Shown here: positions 1-8,947 of the stretch, in pieces | Layout of the letters: each line of letters opens with the position of its first letter | Position numbering within the stretch: position 1 is the stretch's first letter | Source: Lunatibacter salilacus | GTDB lineage: Bacteria > Bacteroidota > Bacteroidia > Cytophagales > Cyclobacteriaceae | Length of the DNA: 64,000 bases | Direction: 5' to 3' | Assembly: GCF_009797935.1 (NCBI RefSeq) | Contig: NZ_VOLC01000017.1 | Span: 92,109 to 156,108 of the forward strand | Notes under the pieces: generated by a model | The model's database searches: none | The model's input: the letters and a program-made list of their open reading frames with translations, nothing else | What the model was told of the DNA's origin: nothing | Translations under genes and position numbers: made by a program

Positions 1-1061
1 GCTATAAACTTCAATCAGTTTCCTTAGACACAAAGTTGTACTTTTTAGATCTAAAAGAAGAATATTCCTATTCAACATTTAAAATTTTAAGTAAAGAGAT
101 TGATAAAGCAGTCTTTACAGATCAAAATTGTGGAAATAAAAAATTACATTTTAGTGTAGAGGACATCAAGCTTGTCAGTGGGGTTGATATAGTATTATTG
201 GAAAATAATTCAAAGCCTTGGGATACACTTTTTTATAAAAAATGGGAATATTCATCAAGCCATCAAATATATATTTACGATGGTGACGAAATACCTTATA
301 AACGAACTTTTAAAGGTACAACGGTTAACAGTTTTACACAAGATTTAAAGGTAAGCTGCAATGGTAAATATTATGTATCCAAAATTCTAAAAAACAATAT
401 CATTAATAGTCTTCCGGATTCCTTTCCAAAAGATGCATTACAGAAACTTAAAGATTGGCACTACAAAACGCTTCAAGATGAAACATTACTGGATGAGGAC
501 TCCTATGAATATAAGGAAGATATTGATAGGTTACTTCAGGACAGACTTGGAATTTCAACTGAAAAGCAAAAAACCGAAAACGGAAATGCCAAAACTCATG
601 CGGTTTACTTTTTGTTAAATGAGGGATTCGATTTATCAAATGTAAATAGTTCTGGTGCAGCACTAACTAGTATCATTGATCCCGATGGAAAAAATGTAAA
701 ATGTATTGTTCGAAGTGCAAAAGGGGGACTACTCTATTTAGACAAGGAACATTGGGATATGTTTGAAGATAACGACACCTACTTAGTTGTCATTTATCCA
801 GGAAATTCTCCACGACTCTTCAAAAAAAGATTAGAGCTTTTAGAAGATAGATTAGCAACGAATGTTCTATTCAGGGTTCCAAATAGCAGGGATACTGCTG
901 AAATTGATGGGGTTTTTGAGTCATTAGAATCAGAATCTCACCTAATATTGGTTACAAGTGAAAAAATGAAAGAGAGTTTGTTTTCTGGTATAAAACCTAC
1001 TAATGTTTTTAACCAAGAAAATGACATTGCAATTGCAGATGATGAATTTTCATTTGAATAA
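1..1061 (+). CDS. C-terminal part of a large protein, possibly sacsin/DUF3883-like (5' end outside window)
   Basis: The frame is open to the left edge; the first possible in-window start is a TTG at 36, so the gene very probably begins upstream. No signal peptide or membrane segment is visible. Roughly the last 150 residues (motifs VRSAKGGLLYL and EHWDMF, then a hydrophobic VVIYPG strand) resemble the C-terminal module of large sacsin/HSP90-like ATPases and DUF3883 proteins; this is recalled similarity, not a computed match. The start of the next gene lies 3 bp after the stop, so the two are probably co-transcribed. Because that neighbour is a helicase-nuclease and the region is full of defence genes, a role in phage defence is inferred. 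The function of this fragment alone is unknown. Confidence 0.6.
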   Translation, partial: YKLQSVSLDTKLYFLDLKEEYSYSTFKILSKEIDKAVFTDQNCGNKKLHFSVEDIKLVSGVDIVLLENNSKPWDTLFYKKWEYSSSHQIYIYDGDEIPYKRTFKGTTVNSFTQDLKVSCNGKYYVSKILKNNIINSLPDSFPKDALQKLKDWHYKTLQDETLLDEDSYEYKEDIDRLLQDRLGISTEKQKTENGNAKTHAVYFLLNEGFDLSNVNSSGAALTSIIDPDGKNVKCIVRSAKGGLLYLDKEHWDMFEDNDTYLVVIYPGNSPRLFKKRLELLEDRLATNVLFRVPNSRDTAEIDGVFESLESESHLILVTSEKMKESLFSGIKPTNVFNQENDIAIADDEFSFE

Positions 1062-1064
1062 AAT

Positions 1065-3383
1065 ATGGTAACTAGACAAGATCAAATTAATTTCTACGCA
1101 GATGAACTTAAGGAGCTTGAGTTCTCAGTTAAAAGAATTTTCAATTCAACAGGCTTATCCTTATTTCAGAATGGTGAATTATATGTTGGTCAATATAAAG
1201 GATTTGACTCTAAAAGAGGGAATGCTTTCTTTGATTTACCTTTTGGAGATAAATATCATTCTCCACGGATTGATGAAAACCTTACCTGCTTCACACTAAA
1301 AAATGGATTTGAACGTCCGGAAACTTGGAAGGATATCAACTTTCTCGATCTATTAAAAGATAGAAATAGAACTGAAGCTAAAACTGTGGACTATATTCCT
1401 TCTAAAAGGGAAGGCTGGATAACTCTGCTAGTTAGAGGAATGGAATATGAATTCGTTAAATCTATTCAAATTAATCAAATTTTGGGTTTTGGACCCACAA
1501 TCCCGCCATTTGAATATCTCCAAAATTTGAAATTGTTAAGCGAGTCATTTGACGAAAATAGCTCCACTCTTTGGGAGAAAATTTTAGGATTCAAATTCAA
1601 GCTTGACAAAAACAAGGCGCCAGGATTATTAAAAGAAGACCATGATATTGCTGGAGCAATTATAAGTGAATTAGATAAGTCAAATATTTATATTTTCCAG
1701 GGACCTCCCGGCACAGGGAAAACTCATCTAGTTGCAGAAGTGGTCTCAAGGTTAGCAAAAGGTGATAAATCAGTTTTGATTACAGCCCTAACCAATAAGG
1801 CAACAGTTGAAGTATGCAAAAAGGATTCTATTGCTGAATTACTTAAAAGCAGTAAAATCTCAAAACTTCCACTCTCAATTGACGAGAAAAAATTGTACCC
1901 AGAACTTGGTCAGGCAAAAGAACTAGTTGCTATTAAGGGGCATGTTTTATTAACAACTTATTATCAATTTTCAAGAATATGGAAAACTCAAACCAATTCA
2001 TTCGATTATGTCATAGTTGAGGAAGCCTCTCAAGCTTATCTTACTACAATTGCCGCAGCTACGAAAGTTGGGAAGAAAGTGATAGTGGTAGGAGATCCAA
2101 AACAAATTTTGCCAATCGTTAGCAATAAAAATTATGAGGAATATGAGAATATTGACTTTTTAGTCAATGGTATGAATTCAGTAGCCCAAATGGAAAGTTT
2201 TATATTCAATAGGAAAATTGAAACAAGGAGGTTAACTGAAAGGTCAACAATTTTTACTAATAACTTCTATCAAAATACTATTCAGTCTATTTCTCTTAAT
2301 AAGGATCTTAATCAAGATATAGAAAAGCTCAATTCAATTGGTAGCTTAATGCATCCATTGGGTGGTCCCTCATTAATTTTATTCTCAGATAAATTTGGAA
2401 GCATTAAAGAATCGATGCTCAAATTCTTGGTTAAAGGCATAGACGAATTATCCCAACTCAAAAAAAATGAAATAGCGGTTTTAACACCCTATATAGAAAC
2501 ACTTATATATCTCCAACAAAATTTAAAATCAAAAACAAATTCTAAAAACTATTTAATTGAAACAGTTGATAGAGTGCAAGGATTAGATGTGGATTATTGC
2601 TTCTACGTAATTCCAAAATCAAGTTCATTTTCATTCAATTTAAATCGCTTTAATGTTGCCACAAGTAGAGCAAAAAAAAGCACGTATATTTTAACAGATG
2701 ATGGATTTAACCAAAAAGTAAATCTTAATAATAATGTTGATTCTTATTTAAGAAAGTTAAATGAGGAATTTTCATTCAAATTTACATCCAATGGTGAATT
2801 AATAAAAAACAAAAATGAATCTGTAAATGAAATCACTAATCCTAAGATAGAAATAGAACAAGATAATCAAATTGAAAATTCCGAAAAAAGTACTCAAACT
2901 GAATCAAAGCTTCCTGGTTTAAAAATTCTGGGTCATATTGATCTTTCAAAACCAGGAAAACACATAAGTATTGATAAGAAAAATTATTATCTGATCGATA
3001 CAAATGTTTTTGTAGATGATCCAGAAATAATTAGTAAAATAGACAAGAAGTACCCAATTATTCTTTCAGCAAAAGTCCTAGATGAACTTGATAGCTTAAA
3101 ATTGAAATTAGATTCAGAAGGCAAGAAAATGGTTCAAAGAGCATTAAAATCAATTAATCAGAACCAAAACTCTAGAGAAATTCGATTAGTGACTTCAGAC
3201 ATATCTCTGCTTCCTGATGATTTCGACAAAAGATCTCCTGACAATAGGATTTTGACAGTGTTGCTCAAACTCAAAAATGACAATCCGATATTAATTAGTT
3301 CTGATAATGGTTTACAGATAAAAGCGAAAGGGCTTGGGTTAAAAACCATAACACTAAAGGAATTTATCAGACAAACTAAATAG
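1065..3383 (+). CDS. SF1 (Upf1/Dna2-like) helicase fused to a C-terminal PIN nuclease domain
   Basis: A 772-residue ATP-dependent helicase. Walker A GPPGTGKT lies near residue 213, motif II as VEEASQ near 318, GDPKQILPI (motif III) near 343, VDRVQGLD (motif V) near 501 and ATSRAK (motif VI) near 532. This order is that of superfamily 1B Upf1/Dna2 helicases. A linker of about 80 residues rich in Asn, Glu and Lys follows. The end (about 640-770) is a PIN domain: IDTNVF, VLDELD, SPDNRIL and SSDNGL supply the four expected acidic positions for metal-dependent RNA or DNA cleavage. One polypeptide could thus unwind and cut nucleic acid. It starts 3 bp after the preceding gene. Helicase-nuclease fusions are common in phage defence; that role is inferred from architecture and context. 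Confidence 0.85.
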   Translation: MVTRQDQINFYADELKELEFSVKRIFNSTGLSLFQNGELYVGQYKGFDSKRGNAFFDLPFGDKYHSPRIDENLTCFTLKNGFERPETWKDINFLDLLKDRNRTEAKTVDYIPSKREGWITLLVRGMEYEFVKSIQINQILGFGPTIPPFEYLQNLKLLSESFDENSSTLWEKILGFKFKLDKNKAPGLLKEDHDIAGAIISELDKSNIYIFQGPPGTGKTHLVAEVVSRLAKGDKSVLITALTNKATVEVCKKDSIAELLKSSKISKLPLSIDEKKLYPELGQAKELVAIKGHVLLTTYYQFSRIWKTQTNSFDYVIVEEASQAYLTTIAAATKVGKKVIVVGDPKQILPIVSNKNYEEYENIDFLVNGMNSVAQMESFIFNRKIETRRLTERSTIFTNNFYQNTIQSISLNKDLNQDIEKLNSIGSLMHPLGGPSLILFSDKFGSIKESMLKFLVKGIDELSQLKKNEIAVLTPYIETLIYLQQNLKSKTNSKNYLIETVDRVQGLDVDYCFYVIPKSSSFSFNLNRFNVATSRAKKSTYILTDDGFNQKVNLNNNVDSYLRKLNEEFSFKFTSNGELIKNKNESVNEITNPKIEIEQDNQIENSEKSTQTESKLPGLKILGHIDLSKPGKHISIDKKNYYLIDTNVFVDDPEIISKIDKKYPIILSAKVLDELDSLKLKLDSEGKKMVQRALKSINQNQNSREIRLVTSDISLLPDDFDKRSPDNRILTVLLKLKNDNPILISSDNGLQIKAKGLGLKTITLKEFIRQTK

Positions 3384-3553
3384 ACGAACTAAACTTCATA
3401 TGATTAAAAAGAGCGTCATTCCGGTCAATTCCTTTCTATTACACATTTCGTACCAATGAGTTTGGTAGCCTAGATGTAAATTTAAGGCCAAAGGTCGAAG
3501 CATTTCATGAAATTAATTTGAAATGGTGGTGATCAAAATTTAAATAGCATCCT

Positions 3554-3617
3554 AATCGAAATCAACTAAGGCAGCGATAGCCACACTCAAAATGAAGTAA
3601 AGTTTGAGTAGGAGACT
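3554..3617 (+). pseudogene. RhuM-family gene fragment (first copy)
   Basis: These 64 bases align without gaps to 12319-12382, the 5' part of a larger RhuM-like pseudogene, with about 11 mismatches by eye. Translated, both read as a GSD..TQ.EVKFE core, the N-terminal signature of RhuM proteins. Here an in-frame TAG follows the core and nothing downstream continues it, so only a scrap remains. Confidence 0.55.
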
Positions 3618-3623
3618 TATAAT

Positions 3624-3656
3624 AGTTCTGCTTCCCATAAAGTTCTGCTTCCCATA
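3624..3656. repeat. Short tandem duplication, 17-bp period
   Basis: The 16-base unit AGTTCTGCTTCCCATA occurs at 3624-3639 and again at 3641-3656, separated by one A. It sits beside the RhuM scrap and looks like a small slippage or junction duplication. Confidence 0.7.
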
Positions 3657-3822
3657 TCCGAATAATATGTGTTCAAGCCCTTATTTAGTGGGCAAATTAG
3701 GCATTTGCTGTCTCAATATTCTACTTTTTATAAATACGCTTGCTTCTCAAAGCATCAATCGCTAAGTCCACAATTGCAAAAGGGGTCAAAATCAAACCCT
3801 AATCGCAATATAGAACTTAAAA

Positions 3823-4200
3823 ATGGCGGATCAATACAAATACCTAGACTCTTTTATTAATGCCCAACGGGCAAATGGAAAGTATAGCTTCACCACAGAT
3901 GGACTTCTTGTAAAATTGGTGTATTTCAGAGAATGCATTAAAAAATTCCCTGTAACGCCTCAAAACCAAGAAGCCATAACTAGGGTAAGAAAGTTAGGAT
4001 TTTTATGTGATTGCCTCACCCATATATGGATCAATGAGCATCATTCCTGCCAGTTTTTATGTGAACGACCTAATGAAATTCGGCTTTAGGGATTATTATG
4101 TAGATTGCTAAATGCTGCGTCGTTATATGGAACACAGCTAAAGCAACGCCTGTTCAGGTAGTGGTCAGAAGATTCAAATTTTCAACGTAACGATTTTGAG
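3823..4200 (+). pseudogene. Remnant of an AbiEi-type (type IV TA) antitoxin
   Basis: The frame from ATG 3823 gives MADQYKYLDSFINAQRANG followed by KYSFT, which matches my recollection of the N-terminal winged helix of Bacteroidota AbiEi antitoxins. From about 4025 a different frame reads SIIPASFYVNDLMKF then RDYYV, the PPEY..LPA..FIDDLMK..DYYV region of the same family, and a third frame supplies LLNAASLYG. At least two frameshifts therefore break the gene. The intact frame (3823-4089, 88 codons) ends where the first shift begins. No AbiEii nucleotidyltransferase gene follows. In 4200-4455 no gene could be assigned. Confidence 0.5.
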
Positions 4201-4455
4201 ACTGAATTCGGAAGCCATGTATTAGTTGGCTAAATCTTTACCCGAAAAGACTTTTCATACTCCGATGTCCTGGATAATGAGATCATAGAACCTATCAAAG
4301 GTTTAACTTTTCAGAAATTCGGGCAGTGAAAAAGTCTCCAGTTCCATCCTAGGGGATTCATATAAGTAAAACATCCCATATTCTATTATTTTGCCGCTTT
4401 TGCGGGTCACTTGATTGTTTTTAATTTTTGATCGCCATTCCTTACAGGTAGAGCG

Positions 4456-5583
4456 TTAAATAGCAATCCAACCGTTTTTTGAATCAAATTTTATCCCTTT
4501 ACTTTTAGCAATATCATCAATAGCCTCTGAAAATTTAAGCGGCTTGTATTGAAACCTGTTTGCGGTCGCTAGTCCGAGAAGCCTTCTAAATCGATCTTCT
4601 GTTTCACCAGTGTTTTCAGGGTTGTACACAACGATATTACGAATTCTATTTTTGCTTATGGTGCCCAAGGCGAATAGATATCTAAAGAATGAATCGCTTT
4701 CAGGTAAGGAATATCCTAAGATATAGATGTTTTGAGCTTTACTTAACTCCTTCGCTGCCGATTCCCAAACCTTTGCTAGTTGGCCATGGTATTCAGTTTT
4801 ATTCCATGTCGGGGGAATGATAACCAATTCAAGATCTTGTTTTTCGTTTGCACGAAACATACTCAAATAGCTATTTATATCGAAACTGTATTCCTTTCCT
4901 TTGATGTGCTGTCTTTTATGGCTGTCATGACGCACATATTCATTTGCATCTTCGATCGAAAGAAACTTGATTATTTTATCCTGATAATTTTTATTGGTAA
5001 ACCAGTTTATGGAACCGTGCAGTTTTAATAGCTTAAAACCGTTATCGCTACTATCTAATTTGTAATTGGCTTTAATATTATTGAAGGCCAAGGCTAAATC
5101 AATTCCTAAATCGTAGTTAAAGGTAAGAATAGAGGAAGTTGGTATATTCTTGGATATCAACTCTGCAAAGAAGTTGTAGGTTTTTGATGATGAAAAGGTT
5201 GGCGTATTCGTAACACCTGACTTCATCTCGAATGGAAACATCATTGATTTGATAAGCGTCTTGGATATCAATGTCGTTAAAGCGTTTTTGTATTTGGCAA
5301 CATCTGTTGATGTTGAAGTTAATCTGCCCAAGATGATACCCATCTCAATGGCTCCAAATAGGGATTCGATATTGTTAAGGTCTAACTGGGCCTTGGAGTG
5401 GACGATTTGGAGTTCGCTTATCAGGTCAAAGACAAGCTGTATTTGTTCTGCGTCTTCTCCAAATGCCTCTTGACGAAGTAAATCTTCGGCTACATCCAAA
5501 AAGTTATTCATCAAAGGGGCGCCGGATTCAAAAGAAGCTCCTGCTCCTAGTATGTAAACATCATTGCTCATTCCTTTCTTCAT
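4456..5583 (-). CDS. SIR2-like domain protein (probable NAD-binding defence protein)
   Basis: A soluble protein of 375 residues with the hallmarks of the SIR2_2 group: GAGAS at residues 13-17 (NAD-binding loop), TFNYD near 155, LLKLHGSINW near 187 with the expected His, and ILGYSLPESD near 296. Established members of this fold in defence systems hydrolyse NAD+ on phage infection; NADase activity here is inferred. No second catalytic or sensor domain is seen, and no HerA, TIR or Argonaute partner adjoins. The start could be either of two nearby ATGs (residues 1 and 5). It is the only intact gene in a stretch of broken defence genes, and a weak Bacteroidota-type promoter lies just upstream. Confidence 0.75.
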   Translation of the reverse strand: MKKGMSNDVYILGAGASFESGAPLMNNFLDVAEDLLRQEAFGEDAEQIQLVFDLISELQIVHSKAQLDLNNIESLFGAIEMGIILGRLTSTSTDVAKYKNALTTLISKTLIKSMMFPFEMKSGVTNTPTFSSSKTYNFFAELISKNIPTSSILTFNYDLGIDLALAFNNIKANYKLDSSDNGFKLLKLHGSINWFTNKNYQDKIIKFLSIEDANEYVRHDSHKRQHIKGKEYSFDINSYLSMFRANEKQDLELVIIPPTWNKTEYHGQLAKVWESAAKELSKAQNIYILGYSLPESDSFFRYLFALGTISKNRIRNIVVYNPENTGETEDRFRRLLGLATANRFQYKPLKFSEAIDDIAKSKGIKFDSKNGWIAI

Positions 5584-5599
5584 TTTTTGATTGCAATGC

Positions 5600-5634
5600 T
5601 AAATTTATCATTAAAATGAATAAATCCAGTCAAA
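5600..5634 (-). promoter_or_regulatory. Possible Bacteroidota promoter for the SIR2-like gene
   Basis: On the minus strand TTTG (5634-5631) and TAAATTTA (5607-5600) are separated by 23 bases, resembling the -33 TTTG and -7 TAnnTTTG elements with one mismatch in the latter. It lies 16 bp upstream of the SIR2-like start. The spacing is on the long side. Confidence 0.3.
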
Positions 5635-6313
5635 CTTGGACACAAAGGCGCTTCAAAAAATCGACAGCGAAGAGTAACGGGTTTTGTTATCAATATTTTT
5701 CTGTGTCTCGTCCTTTACGGGTTCATTGGTATTTACACCTTCTGCGATCCGCGTATGGCGCCGGGGTAAGGATCAATGACAGAAGAGCAAAAGGATCAAA
5801 TTTATCATAAGCTAGAATACAGAAAAATACAGAAAAAATGCAGGCCATCGGGCGACTAATAATGCACATCACGCAGAGCCACACCGTCAGAAAGAACTTT
5901 GGCTCAGAAACAACAGAAAAACCAAAACACTTAAAGACATGGAAAAAGATTCCAAAACAGGCAATTAAATGTAGGGAGTGCCAATTTACAATTCGGAAGG
6001 TGGTTTGTCCAAATTAACTCCTACCTCACCCTTGAGCAATAAGACCCCTACCCCACGCTTAATAAAAAGGCATCTCCCCCACTCTACCTAATTACCAAAA
6101 AGCTTAATATTGTGACTAATTCCAAGCGAACTGCCACAGCAAGTTTTCTTTTCTTTTAAGAAAAAATGAACTAGGCGACAAAATTTTTTCGTTGTTTTGG
6201 AAGAAAAGTGAAGATTATTGGAGAAATTACGCCTTTTTAATAAATATAAATATATAAACAAAATATTAAATTTTTAAAATAATATGTTGTACCGTATTTG
6301 TACCGTTATATAC
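5635..6313. other. Gene-free stretch, nothing assigned
   Basis: All frames are interrupted and no homologous fragment was recognised. The right part (6180-6313) is very AT-rich. A direct repeat TTGTACCGT occurs twice about 12 bp apart near 6287-6307, right at the broken end of the hsdS remnant, and could mark a rearrangement junction. Confidence 0.4.
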
Positions 6314-6736
6314 CTAAAATACTGAAAACAAGCATACTACATAATATGCGTGGGGAAGTAAACTCCGAGATTCTGCCAATCTACTTTCAAGTAATTGTAC
6401 TTCTGTTTCAAATTTCTCCCAATCAATTTTCGTATATCTACCAACCCGTTGATTCATTAAGCCGAATGATTTACTATCACAAATAAGACGCCCAATTCTT
6501 CCTACGCTTCCAGCACCCGTCATTGCAATCAAGATATCACCCTGGTAAAGTTTGAATTTTTCTAGTGGATATTCTTTAGGATAACACTGTGAACCTTCTA
6601 AAGTAGCATTTCGATTTTGTATGTTTTTTATTTTTACAACTGGAATTCCACTTTCACTAAAGTCTTTACTTTTAAAGGCATATCCTCCTTGTAGCGTTCA
6701 ATACTCGCCTATTTCAACATCATTCCACTCACTCAT
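6314..6736 (-). pseudogene. hsdS: Truncated type I restriction specificity subunit (hsdS) with nonsense codon
   Basis: Reading from ATG at 6736 (overlapping the hsdM stop as ATGAGTGA, the usual hsdM-hsdS junction) gives MSEWNDVEIGEY, then an in-frame TGA at codon 13, then LQGGYAFKSKDF and GDILIAMTGAGSVGRIGRL with NQRVGRY. These are the first target-recognition domain of HsdS. The frame ends after about 140 codons, whereas full HsdS is about 400, and the second recognition domain is absent. The gene is therefore both truncated and nonsense-mutated. No hsdR is present in the window. Confidence 0.85.
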
Positions 6737-7811
6737 ACCCCAACATCTTTAAATTCTCCAAAATAGCCTGATCCAGTGCCTTGGCTTTATCCAGTTGCCC
6801 TTTCAATGTGGCAGTGAGCTCCATCATTTTATCCTCGAAGTGGACGCCGTCGTCTTCTTCCTCGGCTATGCCTACATAGCGGCCGGGTGTCAGGACATAA
6901 TCGTTGGCTACGATATCTGCAAGGGTGGCGGATTTGCAGTAGCCGGGGGTGTCTCGGTAGGCTTCAGTATCCGCTACTCTCGTAGCTCCAGTGCTCAGCC
7001 TACTACCATTACATCTCACACTACCATCACTATCTCTCAGGCTATCATCATTACCGCTAGGAGTGACAAACTCTGTAGAGTTGCGCCAAGTATGATAGGT
7101 ATTGGCGATGGTCGCAATATCGTCTTTAGTGAGTTCTTTTTGGGTGCGGTCAATCATGGTACCCATTTGCCTGGCATCAATAAAGAGGGTTTGTCCCCTT
7201 CTATCCCGGAATTCCTTTTCCGGATCCTCGGGATGGGGCCGTCTTGCTTTGTTTTTGGCAACAAACCAGAGACAAACCGGAATCTGGGTGGTATAGAATA
7301 CCTGCCCAGGCAAGGCAATCATACAGTCCACCATATCCTTTTCGATCAATTCGCGCCGGATATTCCCCTCTCCTGAGGTATTGCTACTCATGGAGCCATT
7401 GGCCAAGACAAAGCCGGCGGTACCGTTTTCAGAAAGCTTGCTCAGCATATGCGGAATCCAGGCATAGTTGGCATTCCCTGCCGGTGGGGTGGTAAATCCA
7501 GCCCAGCGGGGGTCGTCCTCCAGTTCATTTTTTTCACGCCACTGACTTTGGTTGAAGGGCGGATTGGCCATGATGTAATCGGCCTTCAGGTCAGGATGCT
7601 GGTGTTTGGAATGTTCGATCACATGCGACCAGCGGCTTTTAGGGGCGAGAAAAAAGACATTCTACATATTGTAGAATTCCTTTATCTCCAGGTATTTCTC
7701 CTTGTCATCATCGGTGAGTTCGGCCTTGCACTCCTCAAACTTATCCGAAGCAAACTTGAGGAAAATCAGGCCCAGTACGACGTGTATGTATTCGGTACTT
7801 TCATATCCCAA
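6729..7811 (-). pseudogene. hsdM: Type I restriction methylase (hsdM) with internal deletion and nonsense codon
   Basis: The intact-looking part (7622-6729, 297 codons) is the C-terminal half of an N6-adenine methylase, with catalytic motif IV NPPF and the following ALPGQVFYTTQIPVCLWF. Upstream in the same frame (7811-7623) is an N-terminal scrap reading HVVLGLIFLKFASDKFEE and then NVFFLAPKSRWSHV. An in-frame TAG at 7664-7662 interrupts it. RWSHV joins directly to IEHSKHQHPDLKADYIMANPPF, so the roughly 190 residues that normally separate these, including the SAM-binding motif I, are missing. The 5' end is also lost. The product cannot be a working methylase. Confidence 0.85.
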
Positions 7812-7873
7812 TTAGAGGGACGGATCATGATAAAAGCAATTTTTTTAATCCCAAAAATTTCCCAGTTTTGAGC

Positions 7874-8350
7874 ATGTCAACTATATCAGCCGAGGAGTTA
7901 GCCCAATACCTTGCCTCCAAAGGTCCCCTATTTCAGACATCAAATAGCCTCTCGATTTATGTAAATGGTGATCATATTTCTTCAGAATATAAATTTGAAG
8001 TCGAACAAATGAACTTTTCCTTTTGCTTGTTTACGGAAGAAGACAACCTCATTGAATTTATTGACGGGTTTAGGATCAAGAATTTGGATGACCTAGAAGA
8101 ATTAGGTTACAAAAACATCTGGATCCGATACCTCATCAGAGAAGCGGATATGGAGGTTACCGAATTGGAAATCGAGGAAACGCCGATAAATTTCCGATTG
8201 CATAAGATGAAAACCATGGTATTTTGTGCTGCATCACATTACTATGATGAAGTGTATGCACACTTGACGTTGCCGGAAGATTTTATCCGTTATTTTCATG
8301 AAAATCAGAAAAAACTTCAGGTGGCCTTTGCAAATAGATATAAGTTTTAA
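7874..8350 (+). CDS. Hypothetical acidic protein, 158 residues
   Basis: An intact frame begins at ATG 7874 (an in-frame TTG two codons earlier is less likely). The protein is soluble, rich in Glu and aromatic residues, without signal peptide or membrane segment, and belongs to no family I recognise. It starts 63 bp after the hsdM scrap and points the other way. Because it survives among decayed genes it may be under selection, possibly as an immunity or accessory protein, but there is no direct evidence of function. Confidence 0.6.
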   Translation: MSTISAEELAQYLASKGPLFQTSNSLSIYVNGDHISSEYKFEVEQMNFSFCLFTEEDNLIEFIDGFRIKNLDDLEELGYKNIWIRYLIREADMEVTELEIEETPINFRLHKMKTMVFCAASHYYDEVYAHLTLPEDFIRYFHENQKKLQVAFANRYKF

Positions 8351-8709
8351 AATTGTTACTATAGTTTAGATTTCAAGTGTTATTTTGGACTGGTCTAAAC
8401 TATTAACAGCCTGTTTTTATACGGTTTCAACTACCGAGGAATTCTCGGTAAATCAACATGTATGCAAGCGATAGGTCAACAGGAATGGTAAAAAAAAGAC
8501 TGAAGTTTTTAGAGTGCCATTTTACAAATCAGAATGCGAAAAGGACTTCTACCCTTCCCTGGAAATAGCCTTTACCTGCTAGTAAAAAACCATAGCTTTG
8601 TAAATCGCAATTTAAATAAATTGTATCTAGGTAAATCACGAAAAATAGGAACTATTCTGCTTGCGTTTATGGTTTTTCCGGTGTATTACTACACCATAAC
8701 TACACAAAA
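8351..8709. other. Gene-free stretch, nothing assigned
   Basis: Reading frames are short and no fragment was recognised. A run around 8510-8535 vaguely resembles 5976-6000 over about 20 bases but is too short to interpret. Confidence 0.35.
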
Positions 8710-8947
8710 ATGGCCAGGCAAACAATAACGGTAAATGAGCCGAACGACCGATGGATGAAGGAAAAGATCCTAATATGCAAGTAAGAGTGAGTTGATCAAT
8801 GACTTGATACGTAGGCAAAGAGAACAAGATGAAGAACGAAATTGGCTACGAAATGAGCTAATCAAAGGTGAGGAAAGCGGGATTTCTACAAAGACTATGG
8901 AAGAAATACTCGAAGAAGCTAAGAACCGTTCCAAGGGCGGACAATGA
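8710..8947 (+). pseudogene. Frameshifted ParD-type antitoxin
   Basis: ATG 8710 opens MARQTITVNEPNDRWMKEKI, the ribbon-helix-helix start of ParD/CopG antitoxins. About 60 bases later the frame ends, but another frame continues in register with SKSELINDLIRRQREQ and EILEEAKNRSKGGQ, the normal ParD middle and C-terminus. A deletion of several codons plus a shift therefore breaks the gene. Its stop overlaps the ATG of the parE remnant, the normal parDE arrangement. ParD would bind and repress its own promoter and neutralise ParE. Confidence 0.75.

Larger units (their letters stand above)
3384..3822. other. Gene-free stretch with debris
   Basis: No intact reading frame is credible here. The stretch holds a 64-bp RhuM-like fragment and a short tandem repeat, both listed separately. 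Nothing else could be assigned. Confidence 0.5.

Noticed and set aside
5463..5810. A 115-codon plus-strand frame near the SIR2-like gene start
   Set aside because: It runs antisense through the SIR2-like gene for its first third and has no conserved pattern.
5976..6000. Short similarity to 8509-8535 (GAGTGCCA..TTTACAA)
   Set aside because: About 20 bases with gaps in AT-rich decayed DNA; not distinguishable from chance.
6795..7376. A 193-codon plus-strand frame
   Set aside because: It is the shadow of the hsdM remnant on the opposite strand.
7659..7677. Inverted repeat ATTCTACA..TGTAGAAT at the hsdM nonsense codon
   Set aside because: Eight-base arms with a 3-base centre inside former coding sequence; probably coincidence.
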